A DNA stretch of 64,000 nt from Synchiropus splendidus (lineage: Eukaryota > Chordata > Actinopteri > Syngnathiformes > Callionymidae), in assembly GCF_027744825.2 (NCBI RefSeq), contig NC_071345.1, forward strand, positions 16,586,001-16,650,000, written 5' to 3'. The notes below the pieces were generated by a model. It worked only from the letters and a program-made list of their open reading frames with translations, had not been told where the DNA came from and did not search any database. Of the stretch, positions 23,401-34,700 are shown one piece after another. Position 1 is the stretch's first letter. Every line of letters begins with the position of its first letter. Both the position numbers and the translations under genes were made by a program.

Positions 23401-26400
23401 CTATGCTCCTCAATGAACAGAGACACCTCTGAATACTGTCCTGACAATGAGTCCAACATATGGGCACCTATAGTGTAATCCACTGGCATGGAGATGGCAT
23501 TGGATGTTGGACAGTTCTGGCAGCCGGCAATGTACAACCTCAATCTTGGAGAGAGGTGGTTGCAAGGGACTGGCCGAGGCCTTGGTGGTCCCTGGTGGTT
23601 CCTGTCTATTGGCAAATCTCAGAATGGTGGACTGATGGTGCCCAAATCCGACTTGACATGCCGACCTGAAACAGGCCAATTCACGTTCCTCTGGTTCCTG
23701 AACATGTGTTTTTTTGAGTACTATATTCTGTGGTTTTCATGCACAACTGCCACTGTGCTTTTAACCTGTAACCAACCTGTTCTTTTCCGAACATCATTAT
23801 TTCCAGTCTTTTGCGTTGGCAGCAACCTAATCGACATTAATACTCCAACTTGAAATTGATTTGACTGCCGTACTTCATATTTAAGGATCAAGCATTTTAA
23901 TTGAGTTTAGACTCTTGAGGTTGTCACTCCATGTTCTTAGTACGTTTTGAAACCAATTTTCAGTAGGCGTTCTTCCATGGCCACAAATATGTGCTCGCAT
24001 TCGCAAACTCTATAGTACATTCTAGATCTGGACTATTTTAGTTGAAAATCAGTACCTCGTACAATAGAAGGTGTAGTGAACAAAATAAGATTCATATTCA
24101 TGAAGTCTTGGAGGTCGGCATTCATAATGAGGGTCAGTAGTGTGTGCGGCTTCCACGTGCACTCCCCACAACGTCAGGGCATTTTTTTTTGTTGAGACAG
24201 GGACTGTTCTCCTGAGAGAACTCTCTCCCAGACCTGGCATCAGTAAACTTTGGACAGCCGGATGAACGACGTGGCTGTGGTGGATGGACGGGTACACAAC
24301 GTCCCAGAGGTGCTTGAATGGATTTCACCATGCAGGAGCAGCTGACACATTCCAACCACATGAGGCTGCACATTGACATGCATCAGAGGGAACAGCAGCA
24401 TGGTCTCTCTTCTATAGGGGGTGTCTTGCAAACTGTCTTTTATTTCCACCTGGTGCTGTTGCATTTGCACAACAGCATGTTCAAACAAATAATCTGTGTC
24501 TTAAATGCACATGTTGATATCCCAGAAGGGAGAGCGACTCTTTAGTCATACAGTTGAATCCAAATAGCACAGAAAAACAAAGACAGTGGGTGCATATGTA
24601 GAACAAGACGATCACAATCTAACATACTGCCATCTTCACTGCCATAGACCGTGACATTTTAACTTCCTGAACGGCTTTAGAGTCATCACTTTGAGCTGAC
24701 TAAAGTGGCAGTTTCAGCTGAAACTCTGGTGACCCAGTGGAGGATGAGTGTTTGACTACAGCATGTATGTATGCATAAACACTAAGTAGATTATCTTAAG
24801 TCTTGGTAATCTGTATAAACCACGAGCGAGCATATATTTCAGATATTTTTAGTCGGACAACATCCGGTGGAGCAGTACAACAGCAAAACAAGACGTGTCA
24901 TTTAGATTCAACACTAGAACCTGTAGAATATCAAGTGTTCCACCAGTAAAAGAGAACAAATCCTTCTTCTAGATTGACATTTTGAAGCCAAAAAAAATAC
25001 TGTTAATTTTCTATGTTGATGTGCGTTACATCAGAAAACACGTAAGGTCACAACTTTGAACTCAAATTGCTAACCTGTGACATCACCCCAGTGTTGAGCT
25101 TTTCTGTGATGATGGGAGAGCAGTACCAGTCTCTGAAGCCTGGCCTCTACTTATCTCGGTAATGGCTCTGCGTTTAGACTGCTCCCCCCTGTATTTGTCG
25201 CCGTTTGCTCACACAGAAAAACACACAGATGTACACACAGCCGAGGGCCACGGGTCTATACTTGCTGCTTTTGTTGTGTCTGCATGTCTGTATCTTCTCT
25301 CCACATTCGTGGACGCGAGTGGGTCAGCAGCCTCTTTCTCTGAATCACCAGATGTAATTAAAAGCTGAGTTATCTCTAGGAAAAAAAAGAACGCTGGGTG
25401 AAGATGGAGCAGGGGAGGAAAAGAGGAGGAGAGGAGCAAAGAGGAGAGAGGCTTCTGTGCAACTGTGCGCCAGATGTTCCCCGGTTCAACTCTTCCTTCT
25501 CCATAAGCCAGACCACTAGAGAGAGGGGACTAGTGCAGGCTGCTTTGAGCTATGTGCGCCACGCGAACACATCCTCCTCTGTGGCATTCACATTGTTCCT
25601 CCGACAACCACGCACTGTGATATGCGATACGTGACCGAGAGAGTGTCATCCGAATCCAAGACAGGAAAGGAGAATGGAAACACGGCTGAAAAAAGAGCTC
25701 ATAATGTGGTGACTAGTTCTCTCTGTGAGGTCTGTTTCATTGTTTAGCGGTGTCTTTTCCGTGTTTCTCACACTGTGTAGGTGAACGCACGTGTGTACGT
25801 ACATCCTTATCTTCCTGCTGGGGTGCATATGGAGATGAAAGCGTTGGCAGGAGTGTGGAGCTGAAAGTCTGGCTGTCAGAAGGCATGCTGACCAGTTGGG
25901 ATGATTCAAATATGCAGTGAGAAATACTGAAAGCTCAAACGGTTCTGTGCCCTCAGTGCCAAAATAACTGACACAATGAAATGCTCTATCAGGAAGACCA
26001 AGTGGAAGTTGGGATTCTCAATCGCACGTCGGTTAACACTGATCCGAACAATAGTTTCTTGGTCGTTTTGAGGACTTGCAAATTGTCTTAGCAACCATTT
26101 GTCGCTTTGAGAGTGAAACTGTGTTCAAAAGATTGTAAACTCATGACAGTAAGCAGAAGGAGACCAAAGTTAGGAAACTTGTTCTGGACAATTCAGGTGC
26201 CTAACGCTGGAGCTTGGGCGCGATTGATGTGGACTGTTGTTGTGTGTAGAGACATCTGTGAGGTGTCTGGCGTCTGCTGTGGGAAGACGACAAAACACAA
26301 ACTGGGATAGCATGTGGTTCCCCGGACATACCTTCTCTGCACTTGGAACACAAAAATGCCTTTTAAAATAGGGCAAGCTAAACTCTCCTTCTGTGATATA

Positions 26401-29400
26401 CTGAACAGGCAGATAGTGTTAATGAATGTAGGGTAGTAATACTGTGTTGGCCAACTTCAATTCAGTAATTACAATCCCGGGACTGTATATTTACATGGCT
26501 CCGCACGTTTTCACTCCACCTGTTCAAACACTTGGAATTGAGGTCAGTATAGTCGCTTGATTTGTCTTTGGCGAAGCTGCGGTTGAAAGTTCAGGAGTCC
26601 CCCGACACCTCATGGATTAGTCTGGCGGGTTAAAATAAAATGGTTGCCTATTCCATCGGAGGTCAACATGAAGTTGAGATATGTTATATGGAGCGTTCAG
26701 TGAGTGCCATGCAAAACTCACTTCAAAGACGTCATTACAAGCTGCTGCTATCCATCCTCATAAAGACACAGCGCGTCCCAACTGCTGTAGAAAATCATAG
26801 TGTGTAATGGTACTGACTTGCCCATCAAGGAGAACATTCAGAAAGGGGTCCGTTTTATAGCCCTCAGTGTGTCATGGGCAATATCGGTCCGTACTCCGCA
26901 CGGCAGGGGGAAATAGCTGCAGTTTGTGGACCATGGGAACATGAAAACATTCCACTCGTGTATGGTATCTTTCCCTTCTACACTTCTTTTTTACTCACTC
27001 CATCCAGATTGCAGCCACTTTGTTTGTTTGTGTACGTCTGTTTTTGATGAGGCTGTTGATGTCGCTCCATATGCCTCATTTCCTTTGCAAGAATGTGCTG
27101 GATTTCAAACTTTGTGTGTTCGGTCAAACTGAATCTGAATGATAATCGTTTCTGTTCCATCTCAACTAAATGTGGACTATAATCCTTAGACAGTTCTACC
27201 ATCTATGTCAAGTCATTTTGATCTAATGGGTGAATCTTCAAAACGCAGCGAAGCATCACCACAACTGTACTGTGTTTTAAAAAACTCGCACCACTCCTTG
27301 TTCCTCCTGTTAGGAAAAAAAACAACTAGACAATAATGTCGAGTATCGAGCCACAGTCAGCACCAATGACCCCTCCCCTCCACCTCCACCCTCCCACCCC
27401 CCTTTCATGGTCTTTGAAAGACCTCCACATGTTTATGGCTCATGCCTGTGGTATGACGATGGATTCTCCATATAAAAGCCAGCAGGATCATGGGGTGTTT
27501 CAAATATTGCCCTCGGAAGACAGTTGCAGACAAAAATGACAGCAGCCATATTTATATTGGTCAGGCAGCAAGGGCACAAGTGAATCAAAGGCGCTCTCAC
27601 TGTCTCCGAGCAAGATGCTTTCGCGCCCTGGAAAGGAATGTTTTCCTTTCGCAGAAGAGCCTCAGAGACGACCATTAATGACTTTCTATTAACTTGCTAA
27701 ATTGTATGGTAGTCAGACTTGAAAACCCCAGAGCTTCGTTTATGGAGCACACCATAAAGCTGGTGGTGATTGCCTGTCGAGAGTTGGGCCCAGATAATCA
27801 ATTTTCAACTGGTAAAGTTGTTGCCCAGGGGGATATAAAAGAATAATCCGCTGCAGAGATTCACAAATATGGAATGGCTGAGAGAGAATTTGTTTTAATT
27901 TGCGACTGTGACCACTGCGGTGTAGCCTTAACTGCCACTGGCGTTCAGAACTCTGGAGACCAGGCCAAGGCTCTGACAGGTTGATGTGTCTTTTTCCTGC
28001 AACTATATTAATACCCACTACATCACACAGCAAGACTTCCAAAGCTCCTCTCAATCATCTCCGCTTTGGTTTCAAAGATGAATGATCGTGGAGTTGTGCT
28101 TTGTATTTACTCGCAGAGCTGTCAAATTCCGATTTTGCCAACTCCATTTAATGAACTTTGTACAAAGCAGGTGATGATGGATTTGAGGGAGGCTCACTAG
28201 GAGAGTCGCAGACTGGTGTCCAGGTCCCAACCTGCCAGCAGCTCCCCCCCTTGACAACCAAAGAAGCTTCAGAGACTTTGGAAACAGCTACTGTGTCAGC
28301 CCCTATGGAGCAACCTTATTAAATGAAGATTAAGTTGTGGCTCCCCCCGTCACAACAGGCTGTGGTGTGAGACTCACATAATCACTATGACAGGGTGGCT
28401 GCCAATTAGTGCTCTCCTTCTATCCTGGGAAAATGCTCCTTGCTCTGCTCCCGCTGGCGGGAAGAACTGATCCAGATTGTCCGTAATATTCCTTGGGCCA
28501 AAGATCACTATTAATCACCGCCCTCACTCAACTGCAGCCGTATGCTATTCAGTGGCTACCTGATTTAAAATTCCAGAGCAAGGCAGTCGAGGGGGTCTGG
28601 AGCCTCACGTAACCCTTGCAGAAGAAAGAGAAAGAGAGGTGACCAGAGCAACAAGATGATGGTTTGAAAGACATCGGATGGTAAATGGCACGTCAACATC
28701 GTGAGAACAAATGTTGACTTCTGCGTTCACTTTAGCGTCAATTCATCTGTGAGCGCCATGGTAGGAGACGGAGCATTACTCCCAAGCAACATGCCAGGCA
28801 TGAAAGAATACAAGCTATTTTGAAAGTGCCAATATCAGCTGGCAAGACACTGGCAAGCAACAGGTCCTGCTCCACAGTATCCTCATTGAGATTAAAATGT
28901 TATTTAGAACTTCAGGTAGTGCAGTTGTTGGCCAGCTGGCCAAAGAGTAGAGTCAAAAAGAATATCCTCATACAGTCAACCACAAGTTGAAACTGTGCCC
29001 TTATTTCAGAAAATGCACTTCTGGTAAGAAGCTGCAAAAACACAATCATAAATGTGTTTGGATGGTGGGTTTCCAAGCCAAACACAGGCCATTACTTAGA
29101 TGAGATCTTGGTGAGTGCACAGCTAAACACTCAGAAGTTAATAACATCATCCGCCAAAGTCTAAACTTCTTGGCTCGGAGGTTATAAACACCGAAATTGT
29201 GTTACACACATTCATTTGCATTCACACACGGTAACTCCTTGCTTATATAAAAAGCACTGCGAGAAACTTGTGGCCTGTTTGGTGTTTTAAGCTAGGCGCT
29301 TGACCTTCCTCTGGAGAGGAATTGAATCATCCATGCCCCATGCATCTTCGAAGCATATGGTTCGCAGACAAATAGTGAGGAACAGGAGGTTCTCAGAGCT

Positions 29401-29996
29401 GCAGTTTCACCACAGAGCCAGACTTGTTTCAGACAGCACCTGGTAGGGATCCAACCAGCCGATCAAATGTCCCTGGGGTCTAGCCTTCACGGATAGACTG
29501 AATACGTCCTTAGGAGAGTTGGTGCGAAAAACACCAATACCAATTTGTTTATTTACAAATGAAGATTACAATGGCAGAGGAACGCAGTCTGATTCACCAT
29601 CCTGTGCCCAAACACAAGATGTGTAGCAAATGTATTTCTCTCTGAGGTCCAAGGTTTCAAGTTCCTGGCAGTGAAAATAGACTGGCCATCGTCTCCAGTA
29701 GGGGCAGTTATTTCTGTTACTGTGTAAACACAAACTACATTCGGAAGTTATGACAGGCAGTATTAGTCCCAGCTGTGTGTCAGAGCTTGAATAACGCATG
29801 ACTTAAAGGAGCTGGCGTCCGATGAGTGCGGCAGAAATAAGGGGTTTCTCTAGTTACATGCATGTCGGATCAATAATCCCACAAGCGCTCATGGATAGTA
29901 CAGGTATAAGACCCAGTCGCCAAGGAAAACAACTTCATTTTCCATTTGTCTATTTTTGGGTCAATATGGTGTTTTTTTTTTTTTTTTACATTTCTC
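20414..29996. other. Intron block, long unique stretch
   Basis: No exon or gene is supported over 9.6 kb. Short open frames occur, the longest 121 codons at 23488-23853, without recognisable domains. A purine-rich tract lies near 25380-25460. The parts 27480-27960 and 28280-28620 are unique-looking, with clustered homeodomain-type sites and a TEAD-type GGAATG at 27635-27640. An inverted partial copy of the dispersed repeat is at 28700-28735, and a T16 run at 29972-29987 precedes the LINE insertion. Confidence 0.5.
28700..28735 (-). repeat. Dispersed short repeat, copy 4 (inverted, partial)
   Basis: The reverse complement reads GTGAACGCAGAAGTCAACAT, sharing the GTGACGCAGAAGTCAACCTT-like core of copies 1-3. 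Confidence 0.35.
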
Positions 29997-30615
29997 TGAA
30001 GTCATATATCATATCTCGAGTGAGTGAAAAGGGGAGCGTGAGATTGATAGACGGGTTGGTGCAGCGGCAGCAGTGATGCGGTCGCTGTATCGGACCGTCG
30101 TGGTGAAGCTCTCGATTTACCGATCGATCTACGTTCCCACCCTCACCTATGGTCACGAGCTTTGGGTAATGACCGAAAGGATGAGATCGCGGATACAAGC
30201 GGCTGAGATGAGTTTCCTCCGCAGGGTGGCTGGGCGCACCCTTAGAGATAGGGTGAGGAGTTCGGTCATCCGGGAGGAGCGCGGGGTAGAGCCGCTGCTC
30301 CTCCACATCTAGAGGAACCAGTTGAGGTGGCTCGGGCATCTGATCCGGATGCCCCCTGGACGCCTCCCTGGGGAGGTGTTCCGGGCATGTCCTACCGGGA
30401 GGAGACCCCGGGGAAGACCCAGGACTCGCTGGAGAGATTATGTCTCCGGTCTGGCCTGGGAACGCCTCGGGATCCCCCAGGAGGAGCTGGAGGAGGTTTG
30501 TGCGGACCGGGAAGTTTGGGCTTGCCTGCTCCGAATGCTGCCTCCGCGACCCGACCCCGGATGAGCGGAAGAAGAAGGTGAAGGTGAAGGTGAAGGTGAA
30601 GGTGAAGTCATATAT
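29997..30615 (+). mobile_element. 5'-truncated LINE (RTE/Rex-type) tail with target-site duplication
   Basis: The segment 30073-30564 encodes the carboxyl end of a non-LTR retrotransposon polymerase: SIYVPTLTYGHELWV, RRVAGRTLRDRVRSS, RWLGHLIRMPPGRLPG and RRPRGRPRTRWRDYV are typical of this abundant fish family. The body runs from about 30010 to a stop near 30565, followed by a GTGAAG repeat tail (about 30576-30607). A perfect 13-bp direct repeat, TGAAGTCATATAT, flanks it at 29997-30009 and 30603-30615; its first bases overlap the tail repeat. An in-frame TAG near 30310, and an apparent deletion of about 8 codons after VVVK judging from family members I know, show the fragment is dead. It lies in the opposite orientation to rspo2. 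Confidence 0.85.
30576..30607 (+). repeat. (GTGAAG)n tail repeat of the LINE
   Basis: About five perfect GTGAAG units close the LINE fragment. RTE-type elements commonly end in a short tandem repeat instead of poly(A). Confidence 0.9.
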
Positions 30616-31395
30616 TACAAAACATATTGGAATATAGAGTTTAGCCGTGTCCTCACTGCAACTGAATCCAACTAGGGGCAAATCTTGCCATGTGCATGTT
30701 TTGTCTAGGTTCCCAGGGAGAAGGGAAGAAACTCCCTCCCTGGCTTCCAACCGTCCAAAAGTATACATATATGAAATAAACAATTGTTAATAGTTCTGAG
30801 CAACTGCATGAACGTTGATTCATCTACATATGCCATTATACAGGCTGGCTACATGCTATGCGTGGCCCCTGTCTCTTGTCCCTACAAGCTGGGACTTGAT
30901 GACCGCAATAGGGGATCGAGTTAGTCACAATATAAGAGCAACACCACAAAGTCTTGAAAGTCTTTCTCTCGTGTTAACGTTTGAGGGAACATAAAAGGTA
31001 GCACTAGTGCCGGTTCTTTCCATTCATCGAGTCTTGAAATGCTAAATTGAATGTTTATTCGTACAGAGCCGTCCAACAACACTTTTGAAAGTTGGACATT
31101 CTCATAAAGAGCCAAACTTCCATGCCTCGGTTTGAGCCACGGACCACCAGAGTGCACAATTGGCACTGTCTGGGTAACCAAATGAGAAGGCCAGCCGTTT
31201 ATCGAATAGAAAGGATAATAAAATAGAAACTCCATCATCTATATCGTCTGTGCCACTTCAGCAAACAAGTCTATTCAGGGCAATTATAATGCAAAGTATT
31301 CTGGTCGCTGTATCCCCAGTACAGTCCAAACAAAAAGGAAAATAAATGTAGTGCAGTGCTCATGGATGTATCCAGGAGTCATTTTCTGCTGCGAG

Positions 31396-31710
31396 CGAGT
31401 CCCATACGGATCCAGACACAAACAGTCCGCTCTGCATTCATTCCATCTGTATTTCTGCATGTTTCCACAAAGCTTACGGATACGGACCAAACAGAGCAGT
31501 ACCGCCAGAAACCGTGGGGTCAGTGTTGCTGTTACTATCTGATATGTAGCTCTAATGGGACACAAAGAAGGCATTTTCCATCTTTCAGTTGCAATTTTTG
31601 TGCAAGAGGTACTTTATCAATACGTCTTCCACAGTCGCCATGTTTGGAGTTTGTCACTGTCGTACGCTTTTGATTCTGGGCTGCTCCCCCTGGTGGATTT
31701 ATTGGTTAAC
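31396..31710 (+). mobile_element. Interspersed repeat, copy A (same family as 55036-55366)
   Basis: ACGGATCCAGA, TGTATTTCTGCATGTTTCCA, CAAAGCTTACGGATACGGAC and CAGTGTTGCTGTTACTA all have close counterparts in the same order at 55060-55210. The right part ends in CTGCTCCCCCTGGTGG and TTGGTTAAC, matching the diverged right part of copy B. No inverted ends were seen on this copy. It has no supported coding capacity. Confidence 0.65.
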
Positions 31711-34700
31711 AGCAAAGTTTAACAGTCCCAGTTTGGAGAGACACGAGCAGAAGAAGTAACTGACTCAAATCGAATAATAAGAATGGCCTCCAATAGAGTG
31801 TAGTTCTTCCATGCAATTCAAAATTCAGAAAAATATTGCAAAAGGTGTTAAGTGGATCTCAGCAAAAGGTGACTAAATTAGTGCCAACTGAATAGAAGGG
31901 AGCATAAACGTCAGACATCTTCGCAGTCTGAGAATCTGTAAGCCGATTTGATGCATATTAGCTAGAGTTGTAATAATGTGTTTGTGTTGGACTTTGCTCC
32001 TTAAATCCTAAATCTGGGATTACACTAAGAGTTTGGAGTCTCAAGCACTTTACAAGCAACATTTTAAGTTGTTTACACAACAGCCAATGTCAACGCCAGC
32101 TGTTGTTCTCAGAGAATACCCGAGTGGGTGGGCGAGAAGGACTGACAAGAGGCACACAGGGGAGGATTGATACGCAGCACAGGGCATCCGAACGGAAGAG
32201 CCGTTGAACTTGTCACACATCTTCGTGTGTAAACCAGTGAATCTGATGACAGGGGATGCTGGGAAATCACCCCAGGGAATTCCTTAATGGCATCAATATG
32301 GACCAGCAGTTATCACCCCTTTAACCTTTACTCCCCTCTCTTCCCATCAGCGGACCACAGCGCGTCTGTGCAGATACTGACGCAGCTATTAATACAGCTG
32401 CTTTATTGTTGTCAGTATTTCCAGGGCCGTTCTCCAGGGGTCCAATAGATAATGTAATAATATCTCGAGGCTCGGTTGAAATGCTTTAAATACACACCAT
32501 CCATGCAGCCAAGAATGTCCGTCATTCCTCAAGAGACAGAATTTAAACTGAAATAGAAGTCATTTATCATCCAGTTTGTGAGTGAAATGGATAAATGCGT
32601 ATTTCTGTGCATTTTTTGGCGCACTTAGTCTGTCAAAACCGGTCCAAACACATATAACTACATCAAACTCATGCTACACTGTACTGCCTTCAACTATATA
32701 AATGACTGAAAATGTGTCATTTATCTTTATAAATCTAAGAATGGTTACGTGAGTCAGATGTTGTGGCCGTTGGATTTATGAGTCAATGAAAAATAAAAAA
32801 TCACAAACAACGTCTTCAAGAAAGAAGATGCCTTTTATGGTCTTTCAGTGAGGAAATTATTTCTCGTACACCTAAATGAGTGACACGGCCATGTGCTGTT
32901 GCGGTTAAACATGGTGTGCCATTGTGAGAATGTTGAAATGTACTGCCAAAGCCCTTGAAACAAGTCTTTGTGAAATTAACTTTACAGGCTGAGGATGGGG
33001 CGGACTTTCCCGCCACTTGCATGCCAATTACTCATTCACTTCAGAACGTGTGGCATCCGAAATATTGAATTTCATCTTGTTGTGCCTGTTAAATGTGAAT
33101 GCTATTGCCTTCCTCGATACGTTTTCACGTTTATATTTGGAGCTTTTTTGAATGGAAAAGAAGAACATAGAAATAAAAAAAATCCACCAAGTGACCCACC
33201 ATCTAAAGAACCTGATCAAAATGAGTTCATTGTGTTATATATATTTTTGATAGACGGTTTTAATTCACTTTAATCTCATTGATGTTCTGACTGAAATGCT
33301 AGTTCCAAATGGATTCGATCGACAAACTCTACTTGTCAAACTTCATTGTCACGATTTTCATTGTCCAGGATTCATCCACATTTTCTGTACATTTCTATCC
33401 AAAACTTAAACTGCAGTAGGACGTTCCACATTTAACTGGAAAGATGCGCAGGGTCTGACCCACGTTCACCAACACAGATCACATTGCTGTCGCCAATCTC
33501 TGCAATGTGGCATGTTGGTAATTTAAACACTGTCAATTGTTTTGGGGAAAAAAAATACATAAAAAACATTTAGCCAGATGTTTGGTTTATGCCAACAGTG
33601 AAATGTTTCGCCTATTTTTTCTGATTCTGAGGCAAAGTCAGGACACACATTTCTGGAACACCAAAAAGAACGGCAAATAAATCCCAGCCGTGCGAATGAT
33701 ATATGGTGTTTATACGGCTATTGTATCAGCACGGAACACATCAGACACGGTTTACCGAGCCGTCATGTTTTCAGAGGAAATGCCTTGTCTCCTGACGTTA
33801 TCTGAACTTGACTTTCCTCCCTTGTGCAGCGTTTCACATGCACACTCAAGTATCCCTGACATGACGGAATATTGAAAGAAAATTCACGTTGTCCTTGCGG
33901 AGCTTGATTAAACTCCAATATCGGCATTTGTGTAATTTATACGAACAGATACGGAGATGTAGAAATGCAAGCCATGGCGATCGGATCAGCCATGCTATAA
34001 ATACTGCATCCCTTCGCTGCCGTCCTCTGATATCATGAAGTCATTTAATCCAGAGCATCACTAGCTGATACATGTGTGACTTTTATTCATCTCACCGACA
34101 CTTCAAAGCATGCAAGGCATTGTGTTTGCTTCTTTGATCATTTTTTTCTTTGTTGATTTAGAGGGGGTTTCCTCGTGTGGATTTAGTTCATTTAAATCTT
34201 AGTGGTTAATTTGTAGATGTCCCTCACTCACAACTTTGCCTTGTTGTACTTCACTACAGGTAATAGCTAAACACGGCCCAGTGTTCAAATCAAATGACTA
34301 AAAGGATCCTGCAGAGAAGATCTTTCATCCATCTGCAGAAACCTCCTTCAACTGTTCAGAATTCCAAAGCCAACCAAGACGTACAGTCTTATCAGTGTCC
34401 TGGCTCCACCTATAAAGGTGCCCTGCCACTCAGCTGAACCTTCGCTGTGTTGAGGAGCAGCTGTCTCCTGGTTGACTGAACTCCCCCTGAGCAAGAGTCC
34501 CACCACCCTGTGGAGTAAACTTGTTCTACTATACAAAGTTGCCCTTTAGCTCAGCTCTTTCTTGAGCCAGCTAGATCAACATCCACGTGACTAAAATGCG
34601 TCTAAATAGAGCTGTTCAAAAAAGAATCTTCAGAAATCTGTTTACTTCTAGATTCACCAAAACATGCAGTTTTATCTCCCATCTGTGAGAACTTCAATGT

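Noticed and set aside
28494..28510. CCAAAGATCAC as a TCF/LEF site
   Set aside because: Only the CAAAG core fits; the preferred ATCAAAG order is not present.
29986..30783. 265-codon minus-strand open frame
   Set aside because: It is the antisense reading of the LINE fragment; its FTFTFT run is the GTGAAG tail repeat read backwards.
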